From Ceratopteris richardii (Eukaryota > Streptophyta > Polypodiopsida > Polypodiales > Pteridaceae): a stretch of 64,000 nt of DNA. This document shows, piece after piece, positions 1 to 11,680 of the stretch. The stretch covers positions 99,918,639-99,982,638 of the forward strand of contig CM035438.1 in assembly GCA_020310875.1 (NCBI GenBank). Direction: 5' to 3'. Positions within the stretch are counted from its first letter, which is position 1. Every line of letters starts with the position of its first letter. Made by a program: the position numbers and the translations under genes. The notes beneath the pieces were generated by a model. It ran no database searches and was not told the origin of the DNA. It was given only the letters and a program-made list of their open reading frames with translations.

Positions 1-180
1 AATATCAACCTTTGGGGCTGTGTTTTCAACCACACTCATAAAACTACAGCTTTCTCAAAAGGTTTTCAGTTTTGGTGGCAGCAACAGTTGCAAATTTATC
101 TAGGTTTTTGAGCCTAAAACATCAGAGTTGACAGAAACTTGCATGTGTTGTTGGTTAGTTTTTGGATTGTGCATTCAGCC

Positions 181-915
181 TTTTAGTGTCATTTTACTGC
201 ATATATTGGTAAATGGGATCTCAAAGAAGCCTAGTGACATGGATGAAGATGATTGGGATGAGTTAGATGAAATGGCTAGGTCTACCATTCGCTTGCACTT
301 GGCAGATAATGTTTACTTTATAGTATTAGACTATGAAAGTGTAGAGGAGCTTTGGAAGAATGTATGCAATACATATGAAAAAGAGACGGCATCAAATAAA
401 GTATATCTGATGAGAAAATTATATGAACTTTGCATGAAGGACAGAGATAATGTTGCTACTCATCTCAATGAGTTTGATGCTATATTCTCCCAATTATAGG
501 CTCAAAAAATGGATATGGATAATGAAATGAAGGCAGTATTGCTATTATGCACCTTGCCATCATTATGGGATATGTCTTGCACATCTAGATATGTTTTGCA
601 CATCTATTAGCAATAGTGCACCTAGTGGTAAACTCGTCTATGATGACATATGTGGAGAGATTTGTAGAAAATCTATGGTTGGCACTCAGAGTGGAGATGC
701 ATATAATGTTCGTGATTCTTATCAAGGAAAGAATTAGCAACCTGGTATGAGCAAGAACAAGGAAAAGAATGGTCAACGAAATAAGAGTAGAAGTAAATCA
801 AGGAAGAGGGATATCTAATGTCATTATTGTCATAAGAAAGAACACATGAAGAAAGACCGTTATGCATTAAAGAATGCTAAAAGTAAAGGACAAAATGTTG
901 ATGGGCATGTTAAAT
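181..915 (+). pseudogene. R1 gag remnant with damaged zinc knuckle
   Basis: The nucleocapsid/capsid polyprotein of a copia element, which packages the element RNA in the cytoplasm. Conserved UBN2-type motifs are readable: a DWDELDEMARSTIRLHL block, then an ELWKNVCNTYEKET block, then HLNEFDAIFSQL, followed by a stop at 497-499. After several more stops and frame changes, a zinc-knuckle relic lies at about 818-860. It reads CHYCHKKEHMKKDR, so the last cysteine of the CCHC finger is arginine, and a stop codon immediately precedes it. The N-terminal part of gag is not recognisable at the left. It is a pseudogene beyond doubt; only the exact borders are uncertain. Confidence 0.85.
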
Positions 916-1013
916 AGTTACCTGAACCATCTACTTCGACTGTGAAGATTGAAGAAATTAATGCTTATTTTGATGATGTTGATGTGTTGACACTTGATAG
1001 TACTATGCCAATT

Positions 1014-1320
1014 GAGGCTCTTATGGCTGATTCTCTTTCCCACACATGGCTGCTAAATACTGGTGCTTCTTTCCATGTGACACCACATAGAGAATGGTTC
1101 TCCAATTATGTAGCAAAGTCTCTTGGTAGCGTGAGACTTGGTGACTCTTACTAGTGTGACATTATGGGGATTTAAGATATGATTGTGTAGCTCATTGATG
1201 GTTCCAAATTTACTATGCATAATGTAGGTCATGTACCTAAGTTATCACGCAATTTGATGTCAATTGGTCAACTTGATGACCTTGGTTACAAGGTTTTCTT
1301 CTATGCTCAGTCCTTTTGTA
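1014..1320 (+). pseudogene. R1 aspartic protease remnant, catalytic Asp lost
   Basis: The retropepsin domain would cleave the Gag-Pol polyprotein. The motif reads WLLNTGASFHVTPHREWF; copia proteases have DTGA or DSGC here, so the catalytic aspartate (codon 1056-1058) has become asparagine. Stops follow after LGDSY (about 1152) and twice more before the MHNVGHVPKLSRNLMSIGQL segment, which is the usual protease-to-integrase linker of this family. The loss of the active-site residue and the stops agree that this copy has had no protease for a long time. Confidence 0.85.
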
Positions 1321-1424
1321 TATCAAAGGGCAATATGGTTATTGCAAAAGGAAACAAAGTTGGCTCACTTTATCCTTTATTTGTATCACATAAAGAACGC
1401 TTGTTAGTTGTTACTGTACAGCCT

Positions 1425-2260
1425 ATGTCTTGTATTTGGCATGGTCATTTGGGCCATATATCTTGTAGTGGAATGGAAAATCTTTCTTGTTCTCGCTACC
1501 ATAGAACGCACATTGACTCTTCAAAGCAGCCTTTAGATCTCAATCATACAGATGTGTGTGGTCCTATGCCTACTAGGACCTTAGGTGGTTCTCTTTACTT
1601 AGTCACTTTCATTAATGATGCTACTAGAAAAGTTTGGGTATATCCTATCAAATTGAAGGATGAGGTATTCCCTAATTTCAGAAAATGGCTTGCTTCAGTT
1701 GAGATTGAAAAAGGAACTAAGCTTAAGGCTTTACGTTCAGATAATGGGGATAAGTATACCTCACATGAATTCAGCCTTTTTTGTCAGTCTAGAGGGATTT
1801 GTAGAGAGTTTAGAGCTCCTTATACCCCAATATAGAATGGTGTAGCTGAAAGGATGAAATAGAGCTATTCAAGATAGATTAGTTTCTACGTTGCATCATG
1901 CAAACCTCTCACAAGGCATTTGGGTAGAAGTGGTATTGATTACAGTTCATGTGATTAACCTTTCACCTAGTACTACCAAAGGTATGAAAGTGGCACAAGA
2001 GTTATGGATAGGGAAGCCACCATATTATGATCATCTTGGAGTTTTTGGGTGTGAAGCATATGTTCATATGCCCAAGAATCTTAGACAAAAGTTGGACCAT
2101 AAGTAAAAAATATGCATTTTTCTTGGATATGGTCAAGAAGGACAATTTGGATATTGTTTATGGGATCTTGAAACATGGTCAGTGATCAGAAGTAGTGATG
2201 TCATTTTCAATGAGCCTAAGATGCATAGAAAACCCATTAAGGAGGTTGAAGTGAGAAGAG
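1425..2260 (+). pseudogene. R1 integrase remnant
   Basis: The GAG-pre-integrase part is seen as IWHGHLGHISCSGMENL, followed by the DDE core: first Asp in LNHTDVCGPM, second in LRSDNGDKY (normally DNGGEY), third residue Glu in NGVAER, directly preceded by a stop where glutamine is expected (PQNGVAER). Downstream, a second piece from about 1890 carries the C-terminal copia integrase signature (FGCEAYVHMPKNLRQKLDHK), ended by a stop, then an FLGYGQEGQFGYCLWDLETWSVIRSSDVIF-type segment. At least three stops and one frameshift interrupt it. The pieces are in the normal order, so this is a decayed copy and not a rearranged one. Confidence 0.85.
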
Positions 2261-2371
2261 TGGTGTTTGAGGATACTAGTCCTCCAGTTAGCATGCAAAA
2301 ATGCTACACATAGGGATGTTGAAGAGAATGTACGATCACATCAGTCTACACATATTCCTGTTCAGTAACCA

Positions 2372-3240
2372 TTGAGATGCTCTACACGTGTCTCATATCC
2401 ACCTGATAGATATGTTCTAGGTTTAGATTTTGTTATGCTAACAGATGCCAGTGAGCCTTCTTGCTACAAAGAGGCTATGCAGAGAGAAGGTCATGTCAAG
2501 TGGGAGTGTGCCATGAAGAGTGAGTTGGATTCTATTCACAAGAATGGTGCTTGGGATTTAGTATCTTTGCCAAAGTGCATGAAAGCTTTACCATGTAAAT
2601 GGGTATATAAGCTTAAATTCACATCAGATAGTGCTTCTCCAAGTATAAAGCATGACTTATTGCAAAGGGTTTTAAGCAACAGCATGGTGTTGATTTTGAG
2701 GAAATCTTCTCTCTAGTGGTCAAGATGACTAGCCTGTGCATGTTGCTTGGATTCGTTGCAATGGAGGACCTAGGGCTAGTCCAAATGGATGTGAAAATTG
2801 CTTTCTTGCATGGAGATCTTACAGATGAGATCTATATGGAACAACTAGAGGGTTATGTAGCTCCTCTAGTTTATAAGCTCAAGAAGAGCTCGTATGGACT
2901 TAAACGGTCCCCTAGACAATGGTACCAAAAGTTTGATGCTTTTACGAAGTGTCAAGGCTATTCTCGAAGCAACGAGCATCATTGTCTCTGCACAAAGAGA
3001 TGCTTTGATGGCCGCTTGATATGCATGATACTTTATGTCGATGATATGTTGATTATTGGGAAGTCCTCTTATGACTTGTCAACTCTCAAAAAGAAGTTGA
3101 GTCAGACATTTGATATGAAGGATTCAGGGGATGCCAAACATATTATTGGCATGCGCATTACTCGTGATAAGAGTAAAAGATGCATATACTTGTCTCAAAG
3201 TTAGTACATATCCAAAGTACTTCACAGGTTCAATATGTAG
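2372..3240 (+). pseudogene. R1 reverse transcriptase remnant (YVDD present)
   Basis: RVT_2-type reverse transcriptase. The N-terminal block (SELDSIHKNGAWDLVSLP then CKWVYKLKF) is followed by a frameshift near 2640. The second block from 2716 contains VQMDVKIAFLHGDL, the ELEGYV-type patch, YGLKRSPRQWYQKFD and the catalytic YVDD box at 3034-3045. It ends in a stop inside IYLSQS, where the family normally continues into Y and I. The catalytic box itself is preserved, so the inactivation comes from the frameshifts and stops. Confidence 0.87.
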
Positions 3241-3252
3241 GGTGGAAAGGCA

Positions 3253-3845
3253 TTGATTACACCTTTACACACATATGTGAAATTGAGCAAGGATGATTGC
3301 CCAAAATCAAATGAGAAAAAGGAATCCATGACCAAAATTCCCAATCAGTCTACTCTTGGTAGTCTCATGTATGTTATGGTAGCTACAAGACCAGACATTG
3401 CATTTGTAGTGGGAATTGTGAGAAGATATATGTCTAATCGTGGCAAGAAACATTGGGAAGTGGTCAAGATGATTTTGAGATATCTGAGCGGCACTAAGGA
3501 CAAGCGTCTATGCTTAGGTAGAGGGATACCATCCATTATTGGTTACATAGATTCTGACTATGCGAGTTGTGTAGACAATCATAAGTCTATATCAGGGTAC
3601 ATTTTTCATTTTGCTAGAGCTGCTATCTCTTGGAGATCTCATCTTCAAGAATGTACAACTATTTCCACCATAGAAGCAGAGTATGATGTAGCAAGTGAGG
3701 CATGTAGGGAAGCATTGTGGCTTTCTCCTCTTGCTTGTGATATGGGTATACTTTAACATGTACCTCATTTTCTTAGTGATAGTCAGAGTGCCATTGCTTT
3801 TGCTAAGAATCTGGTAACAAGGACCATAGAAGGAGTACATTAGGT
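3253..3845 (+). pseudogene. R1 RNase H, first copy
   Basis: Copia RNase H / connection region. Readable blocks are LGSLMYVMVATRPDIAF, then RYLSGTKDKRLCLG, then GYIDSDYASCVDNHKSISGY (the first catalytic Asp region), then STIEAEYDVASEACREALWL, then LSDSQSAIAFAKN after a stop near 3756. The segment then breaks off where the family normally continues with the HxRTKHIDVRYHFI patch. Instead of that patch a second, differently worded RNase H starts within 30 bases (next entry). This copy alone would be a nearly complete RNase H lacking its last 50 or so residues. Confidence 0.83.
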
Positions 3846-3869
3846 TATATTTTCATGATAGGTAGAAAA

Positions 3870-4245
3870 GGGATCCCATGGAGTTTTAAGAAGCAACCCA
3901 CTATTTCTCTTTCATCTACAATAGCTGAGTACAAAGGATTAGCATTGGCTACATGTGAGCTATTATCACTGAAGAAACTACCTAAGGACCTAGAAGTGGA
4001 AGTGGAGGAGTTTCCTCTTTATGGAGACAACATTTCAAGCATTTACCTAGCTAACAATCCAATGTTTCATGCAAGGAGCAATCACGTAGAAGTTCATTAT
4101 CACCTCATAGAGAAAAGGTGATGGAAAAGGAGCTAGATATAAGTTATGTGGAAACTAAAGTGCAGGTTGCAAACATGATGAAACAGTTTATTAAAGTACA
4201 AACCTTGGAGGCTTCAAGGAAGCAATCAATATAAGAGATACAGGT
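3870..4245 (+). pseudogene. Second, heterologous RNase H C-terminal half
   Basis: Directly after the first RNase H comes another C-terminal RNase H half: a FKKQPTISLSSTIAEYKGLA block (parallel to the STIEAEYDVA block just upstream), then ELLSLKKL, GDNISSIYLANNPMFHARSN and HVEVHYHLIEKR, a frame change, and the terminal segment ending near 4233. The motif order shows that the region STxEAEY through the DNxSxxxLAxNP patch is present twice in tandem. The second copy is worded like a different copia lineage (compare the intact element at 19757-26193: LYLAANPVFHARTKHIEIQYHF). It provides the element's 3' end and polypurine tract. Confidence 0.82.
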
Positions 4246-4270
4246 TGAAGTAGTAAGGGAAAATGACTTG

Positions 4271-4290
4271 AGCTTGAGGGGGATTGTTGG
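4271..4290 (+). other. R1 polypurine tract and 3' LTR start
   Basis: AGCTTGAGGGGG is the plus-strand priming polypurine tract typical of plant copia elements. Three bases later TGTTGG at 4285-4290 opens the 3' LTR. The LTR's 3' end cannot be set because no 5' LTR copy lies in the window to compare with. Confidence 0.75.
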
Positions 4291-7174
4291 AAGTTAAGAA
4301 GAATTTCAACCTCAAGAGTGTGGGAACATGCCCCAAGGTTCACTTTCACATCATCCACAATCAAAGGAGGATGATTTGCACCAGCTGGCAAGATCAAATC
4401 ATGCTTATAATGGAAATAAATTTATGAGAGATCAAATAGGTCACCTTTTGATGTGATTGGAGCTCATTTTTTGAGATGTTTATGTTTTGGATTGGTTAAA
4501 GAGGTTAATATGTGACTTTAAAACCTCTACTGAGTTGTATTATGTCTAAGAGTCATGGAAAAGTTTCCTCAAGCTGCGCCATTGCTTAAGCACACCCCCT
4601 ACTAGTTATTCTTTGCATATTTTGTAGAGATTTCATTTTATAACTCTATCCTTATAGACAAACTTGGCAAAACCCTGTTAGTGTGATTTTTGTTTATCCT
4701 TCATTCTGAATCCATTTCTAGTGGGTTATTTGTTTTTAAAAAGCTTATAAGCTCTACTTTCAATGGTATAAGTATCAGGATCATTGCTTGCACAAGATCA
4801 GATTAATGCTCAGAATGGTGTCTGTGTAGTTAGCTAATACTATGTGAAGAGATCAAGTAATGTGTTTTGATGCAGTTGGTTGAGGCATCACTGACTATCC
4901 AAATATTGAAAACTCTCTAAGTCTACCCTGAGTGTGCAAAGTCTCATTTACAATGCTTGTATGTACTCAGAGAAACTCAAAAGACATAGCGCCTCTGTCT
5001 TAAAAAATCAGGATCCTAGGGGGGATCATTTGCTTTCATTTTGCATAAAGGAGTGTTTATCCTCCAAAAAATATTTTATAATAGATTGTGATCTTCTATT
5101 TATAGATATTTATCCATTGAACAGGTGGGGATCTAGAGTTTTTACTTTCCAAAAAATGTGTTTATAAATCATGCCTATATACTATTATTTCCATGTTTTC
5201 TCTAATGGGAGTAACATTAGTCTAATTATCTTAGTCAACGTTGTATTTATCTTGGTTGTAACCAGTACTTTGACCTTTTTAATCTTTATCCTCATCTTCG
5301 TTATTGAGTACAATTTCTCATATGTCATTTGTATGCTCCACATCTCCTATCAATGAGTAGATTGTCCCTTCCTTAAGCTCGTTGTATCACACACAACATT
5401 CCACTACAGGATGTGTAGCAACTACAATCACATATAGTTTCTTGAGTTTTAATATCTTTCTATTCAAATCATTAGGGTATGAACTATATATAAGGATTTT
5501 ATTTCTAATATTTTACGATCATCATGGACTCATTTTTAGATGTCCAACATTCTTGAATGTCCTTTGTTGCAGTCATGTTTTCCCACTCCACTTCAAATTC
5601 AATACTAGTTGCTCCTATAGAATTATTCCAGTGCAAAAATGGCTAATACAGTAGTCTAATTATTTACTAAGTTAATCTCTCACATGTTTTGCTATTTTAT
5701 TCATCACTAAGAGCTCATATAACTCTTAATTCCTTTTCTAAAGTATCACATTTTTTTCATTTAAGATTTAATTAAGAATTGAATAGCTACAACTTGAATA
5801 CCCTCAAATTCGGACTAGAAAAATACTTGTTTTTTACTGTGCCAATATCACATAGAATAGCCTATTTTTAATATTGTGTTTACTAGTTTTTGTGTTAGTG
5901 GTATTTCTTTTGTAGAGTTTCCCCATAACTAGGCGATTTGGAAGATAAAGTTGCATTGTGTGGAAATCCTCCACATGTCATAGTGATTACCTCTAAGGTA
6001 TACTAATATGTTTTCAATCTTGGATGTAGAAAGTCATACACAAAAAAAAAAAACAATGCGCGTATGATCAAAACAAAGAATACCAAACAAGAGAAAAATC
6101 CAAAATTGATCTAGTTACCAAATGATTAAAAGCCTAGAACTTTGGAGTTCGCTTTCTTAAAAGTTCCTAAAAATTTAGAAATTGAAAACCAACACATTGT
6201 GGATAGGAGAAATTTTGCCTAAGCAATGTTTGAGGGAAATTACACAAGTATTTTTTTTCTATATGAAATCTAAATTCAAAAATCAAATTGTCGTAATAGA
6301 TAAGAGAACATTCAAAATCACACATACTTTGTGCACAAATCAAGAGACTCACTCCTTAAAAGCAAAAACTGACAACGACTATTCATGAAGTTTCAACTTT
6401 ATGAAGTCACAACCTAAGGACTATTTCCAAACGGTTTTTCCTTAATTACTTGTGGATTTTTAAGAAATGGTTTCCTTGACTAATTAAAATTCCATTCCTC
6501 TATTTTTCACTCACTTGATGATATAATTTTTTAGGCCAACCAAAAATTTTACCCATAATATGTTTTTGGCTCCTTATGAAAGTTCAAGGGTTCATAGTGA
6601 AAAAAATCTTAGGAACTAAAACTTTAAGATTGTATAAAGTTACTAAGTTCCCTCTAAATAAAGCTCATAATCCAAAAAAAATTAGAAAGAGGAGATTCCT
6701 CAAACAATATCACATGCATACACATTAGTTAAACTTAGAAAAGATATTTCTGCATACACATTTAGTTAAACTTAAGACATTCAATAAACACATAAAACAC
6801 TCACTCATAATTCCCAAAATGGAGAGATTGCGGGCTAGAGAGAGCTTGAGAGCTTGAGGAAGATCTTAAGAGGCAGATACCTACAATTAACATTATTTAT
6901 TTAGATATGTTAGCTAAAAAATTAAGAAGCATTATTTTGCTAATATGTGTAAGTTTTCATTAGCGTATTATAGAAATTATCATTTTACTCACTTGTATGT
7001 GTTAGGTAACTAAGAAATAAACATTATCTTGCTAACTCATCCAACATTCTAGCTACAATACTCTAATTGGGTCTGGCAATCAACCTTTTTTCCCTTAAAT
7101 ATGTTAGCTAATGAAACAATAAATATTATTGCTAGGTGTGTATAATAAATTTAGTCTATGATCTAAGTGTCGAG
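4285..7174. other. R1 3' LTR (end unknown) and gene-free AT-rich DNA
   Basis: The stretch starts with the R1 3' LTR. Beyond roughly 5 kb it is AT-rich DNA in which I see no protein family, no RNA gene and no repeat structure. The short open frames here are of the length expected by chance in such composition. Confidence 0.5.
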
Positions 7175-8159
7175 TGTCGGAAAGGTTTTATTCTTCTTAA
7201 AATATTATTAAAGATTAAAAGATTAATTGATTAAATTAAGTTTGAATAATTTATGAAATTTTGCAGGACAAGAAGTTTTGATGATCAGTATAAAGATGGG
7301 AAGTATTTAAAAGGTGTTTTCATATGTAGTTGTGGGTATTTGATTAAAAATAAAGGGTTAATTAAGGGTTTATTTAAGGTTTGAAAGTAATTCCAAGGGT
7401 ATTTAAGGGTCTAATGTAGGGTTTGAATATATTTTATAGGGTAAAAGCTGAATTTTAAGGATAATTAAGGGTTTAAATAAGAAATCTAAAGGGCTTTGAT
7501 AAGGTAGAAGTTTAGTTTATGGGTTAGTTGTGGGTTTGGATGAAATTTATGCTAAAAGAAAAGGTTTAGATTGGTTAAAAACTATGGTTTAAGAGTAGTA
7601 TAAAGTAAACCTATGGTTAAGAGGTTAATTAAGTAGGTTTTTGTTTTTTTTGAGGGAATTAATGAATAGGCAAAAAATGTATTAAATTGAAACCTTAGAA
7701 AATATTTAAATGTAAATGAATAATTAAATATGTAAATTAATAATTGATATTATTTAAATAATATTAAGGTTATGGAAAATATATTTAATAATTGATAGGT
7801 TAAATTTAATTCTAAAGTAAATAAATAATTGAAAACTTGAAAGGTTGAATTTATTCTAAAAGGATGATAAAAAAATAAATAAAGGGACAAGTGGATATTC
7901 ATTTATAATTGGTTATTGTGAATTTGGGAAAATAAATGGAAGAAAAAAATCCACGCCTTTTTTTGGTTGAGATGAGTTGAGTGAATGTGGAGTAATTGTA
8001 GGCTGCATGATTGAGTTAACTTAGGAAAAATGTGGGCTATGGTGGGCTACTCACTTCTATAAAAGAAGGGGAGTCGTATTAAGGAACTCATGTTATTTTT
8101 CAGATGATATGCAGCTTCTGTTGAAGACGGATTGAAGAACTGAAGAGTGGAAAAAGAAA
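7175..8159 (+). repeat. Gypsy 5' LTR (aligned part)
   Basis: Matches 14448-15555 over its length apart from point changes, an insertion of about 33 bases early in the 3' copy and the (TA)n tract in the 3' copy. It carries a TATA box TATAAAAG at 8058-8065. The true 3' border may lie beyond 8159, because no CA end is present there and no clear primer binding site was found. Confidence 0.85.
8058..8065 (+). promoter_or_regulatory. TATA box of gypsy 5' LTR
   Basis: TATAAAAG lies about 100 bases before the point where the two LTRs stop aligning. In the 3' LTR the same position is occupied by a (TA)n tract of about 148 bases. Confidence 0.6.
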
Positions 8160-8273
8160 ATTTACTAAGCTGGAATTCTATTGTTTAGCTTTTGTATAGG
8201 ATATCATTCATATAAACTATTTATATAATTAAAAAATATATATATATGTTAAACTATTTGCATTTTATCTTTT

Positions 8274-8660
8274 ATGTCTGACAAAGCATCATCTAGTAGT
8301 ACTTCTTTACCTTCATCCTTGTTTGAATTACTTTTTCCTAGTCCATTAGAAGTTAATGTTACACAAAATACGGAAATTGAAGAGTTAATTAAGGATAATA
8401 TCGTAGAGGAAACTTTGTGTTTGTTAGAGTATGATCATAGATTTTCTAGAGTATTACCTTTAATTTCCATTGTTTTACCTAGCCCTGAAAATAGTGAAAT
8501 TCTATTCCCTCTTTCCGTAAATAGAAAAATTGATAGTTCTCAAATAGAATTAAACGAAACAAAAATTACTAAAGATAAAGTAACTAGTGAAGAATTGATC
8601 CTTCCATCTTATATAGATGCAGTCTATAAATATAGAAATGCTTTGCCATACGGTCCTTAG
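8274..8660 (+). CDS. Small open frame in gypsy leader, function unknown
   Basis: A 128-codon open frame starts MSDKASSSSTSLPSSLF and ends NALPYGP. It lies between the 5' LTR and the recognisable gag, about 600 bases ahead of it. It has a serine-rich start and an acidic middle and no zinc finger, membrane segment or family motif that I recognise. It could be an N-terminal gag extension, a leader frame of this gypsy lineage or chance. Its length without stops in 30 percent GC DNA is mildly unusual, since the rest of the element is full of stops. The following 500 bases (8661-9190) show no coding signal. Confidence 0.35.
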   Translation: MSDKASSSSTSLPSSLFELLFPSPLEVNVTQNTEIEELIKDNIVEETLCLLEYDHRFSRVLPLISIVLPSPENSEILFPLSVNRKIDSSQIELNETKITKDKVTSEELILPSYIDAVYKYRNALPYGP

Positions 8661-9249
8661 TAAAAATACGTGTTCTGCCATAGACACCCCGCGTGCACCG
8701 TTAGCGAGATGGTTGACTTGATCCACTAGCCGTCATAACTCGCTCCCAAATTTGAACCCGACGTGAACAATGGCACGAGAGGATAGGTATAATTTCTTTT
8801 CCTTCTTGCATATGCAATAGTTTTGTTTAGGTTACGGGGTTGCAGTATTTGTGGTGGTTCACCTTGAAGAGGCAGAATTCACAAACCTTGTAATTCCTTG
8901 GGTGTTGAGGGTTGGGCTTAGGCTCTCAGCGCCTCCACGGGAATAGGCTAGTAGTTCAGCTTCATCTCGCCACCCCTACCATCAAGAACTTGAAGAATTA
9001 CGTTTGCACACACAACATTTAGTTTTTTTTGTATTATATATTTTCTTACTCAACAATGTATATTTGGATTTATCACGTGCACTTTAGCTTCATCATCAAG
9101 TGTTAGGTATATTTACTAAACTTAAATCTATTTGTTGCTATTTTAGTAGGACTTTAGGAGAAAGAACTTAAAATATTAGGGATTTTAATGCCATTTTAGA
9201 ATAGTACGACTTTAGTTTGAAATTTCAAAAGAACTTTCATTTGGAAGCT

Positions 9250-11270
9250 ATTAGTTACTTTACGAGAATTGTTAAAAGGTTTTTTAATTTTAGCAAAACT
9301 GGAATCAAACAATTTAATTAGCTTGATAAGAGACCAAAAAACAAGAGTACAAGAGGAAATTAAAGATTTTGTTAAAAAACTTAAGTCTAATTCTAATATA
9401 CAAAATAAAATGGATGAATTATTTCGAGATATGATGTCTGAAACGCAAGGGCAGAAAGTATTAGAGGCAATGTTTAAGGAAAAAGCAAAGTTCACAGGGG
9501 TAAATGCAACTAATTATCTAGATACATTTGAAGATATAGCAAAATTACATGGTTTGTTTCTATCTAAGTGGGTAGCTTATTTGGTAAGGCTTGCTATAGG
9601 GTCAGCTATAAGTGCAATTGAACCTCATAGTGAGCTTGAATGGGATGACTTTAGGAAACAAATGCATAAAGAGTTTTACCTTGAAGAATATAGTAAGCAT
9701 AGTAGGGAAGGGTTTATGAAATGGCTTAGCACTCCTAAGACTCAGATTTCCCTTACACAATTGCACGCTGAGTTTAAGGTTTTCACAGTTGCGAGAATAG
9801 GATAGGACTCCACTCAAACCTGACATGGTTCTATATTTTCTAAAGGTATTACCTTCTGATATTAGAAGTGAAGTTGAAAGGAGACTTGAGGAACCCGGGA
9901 AAAGATATGGCCTTACGGATGGCTGGGGAGCATTGAAACAAGTAGTAGAGGCAGTAGCTCAGATGAAGCAAAGGCAAATATTACTTTATGATAACAATCT
10001 AAGTTTCCCACCAATATGTCCCACTACTCCAATTCCTAAAGTTAATTCTAGTACCACTGAACAAGCCTCTACATCAAAAATTCCTAGTGAACTATAATTT
10101 GAAATATTATTTAGTAAATTAGATAATATGATGCAGATGCATACAAATATGTCTAAAGAGGTAGCTACACTTCAAAATAAACTCTATTCATTAACTACTC
10201 AAGATAGGACAATTTTAGGACCTCAATTTACTAATGCCCCTCAAATAAATCCAATGCCTGTATCACCTTTTAAGACTCAACCAATAACTCAAATTAATGA
10301 ACGGAGAGGCGCACCCACCCGACGATGTGTTTGGTGTATTTCTATAGAACACATGTCCTATGCTGGTGAAGCTTTAAAAGAAGCAAAGGAAAGGAAACTA
10401 GTAATAGATATAGATTAAAAATTATGTGATTACCGCACCCACCTTCCATTAGCTGTAAATTGGGGAAAAGGGGTTATGCAAAAACTATATGAAAATATAT
10501 CTGAAGCACAAAAAAGCTCTTCCGCGATTAGGTTAGAATGTGATGAGAGTGATTTAAAAGATGAAAACTCTAATGAAACTAAAAATTATTCAATTGAAGC
10601 ACTAATAAAAGCCAGAGATGATATAATGCATAAAACAGCATGGGACTCACCTGTCGATCATTTCTCAATCTTTTAACAAATAGCAAATGTGGAAGAGAAG
10701 AGAAAACGGAATGAAACTCAGGATATAGATGAAGCCAATCGAAGGGTAACTAGAAAACAGTTAAGGGAAGACCCTAAAAATGTTCAATTTAAGGAAAACA
10801 CAAATTTAGACTCAAGTGAACAGAAAAGAAGAGAAATAAGGGAGGGGAAACCACCTGAAATATCAAACAAACCTTTAGATTCAAAGCCTAGTGAACAAAC
10901 ATAACAAAATGAGGAAAAAACAAAGAAACCTAAACGAATTCCTAAAGCCATTTTAACCTCAGAATTAGAACAGAAAAATGATGCAAAGGAGGAAATACTT
11001 TATGACATACTTTTGAAAAGCCAAGTGACTATGTCACTTGAACAATTATTTTCTATAGCTAAACTTGAATTTAAAGATAACTTTATAAAAATGATTAAGA
11101 GGAAAAGATTTCCACTTAATACTGATATTGAAATGCAAGAAAATGTAGATGTGTCTCATATTTCAAAAGATCTCCTTTCTTCTGACTATGATGATGAGGA
11201 AGAAATTGAAGGTTATATCAATAAAAATATTTTAGGTCTGATTCTTCCAGGTAATGTAAATGAACAATCT
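9250..11270 (+). pseudogene. Gypsy gag remnant
   Basis: The capsid region at 9480-9800 reads KFTGVNATNYLDTFEDIAKLHG, later LEWDDFRKQMHKEF and LTQLHAEFKVF, matching the retrotransposon gag fold of Ty3/gypsy elements. A frame change near 9805 leads into one long frame, 9825-11450, broken only by in-frame stops at 10095, 10416, 10674 and 10902. In it lies a damaged zinc knuckle (RRCVWCISIEHMSYAGE, last Cys replaced by Ala) at about 10318-10360, then a lysine/glutamate-rich linker. The conserved single frame shows the original protein was one Gag-Pol chain. The linker resembles none I can name. Confidence 0.8.
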
Positions 11271-11680
11271 GAAAGTAATTATAAAAAGAGTTTTTGGGCT
11301 AGAGGAATACCTGAAATAAAAGTAAACTTAGGAGATAGAAAAAAGTCATGTATAGCTTTAGCTTTATTAGATTCAGGTTCTGAAATTAATGTAATCTCAA
11401 AAGAATTGTATGATAAATTTAGATGGCTGATAGATAAACAACATGGGTAGATAATGAGAACGGCAGATAATGGATGTGGTGCACTTTTAGGAGCTTGTGC
11501 AAACATTCCAATTTTAATAGGAGGAATAACTGAAACATTTCATTTTTTATTCAAGATAATTGTTCTTATGAAATCATTTTAGGAAAACCATTAATTTGTG
11601 AAACATGAATGGAAACAAAAGTAATGGAAGATGGCTCTGCATATGTTAAAATTAGGTCAAAAGATGATTTGTGATCATTA
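11271..11680 (+). pseudogene. Gypsy aspartic protease remnant
   Basis: A retropepsin active-site loop, ALALLDSGSEINVISKELY, has its catalytic Asp codon at 11370-11372. DSGSE is a normal variant for plant Ty3/gypsy proteases. The frame stops at 11448 (TAG) and continues in a readable but broken form (TADNGCGALLGACANIPILIGG) to about 11610. It is downstream of, and in frame with, gag. The intact DSG triad contrasts with the otherwise broken chain. After 11690 homology is lost until the RT piece at 11921, which suggests a deletion of the RT N-terminus. Confidence 0.8.

Larger units (their letters stand above)
1..4284 (+). mobile_element. R1: decayed Ty1/copia element, 5' end outside window
   Basis: Copia-order domains follow each other on the plus strand: gag, zinc knuckle, protease, integrase, reverse transcriptase, RNase H, then a polypurine tract and a TGTTGG LTR start. 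The order integrase before reverse transcriptase defines Ty1/copia rather than Ty3/gypsy. Many stops and frameshifts break the polyprotein, so it is dead. No 5' LTR or primer binding site is visible in the first 180 bases, so the element is either cut by the window edge or truncated. The gag resembles the Tork/TNT1-type (UBN2 family) gag of plants. Lineage assignment is by memory of family motifs only. Confidence 0.9.

Noticed and set aside
8700..8780. Primer binding site or second LTR end of the gypsy element
   Set aside because: GGGTTCAAATTT-like wording is present on the minus strand but there is no A box, no TGGCGCC or TGGTATCAGAGC match, and no repeat partner.
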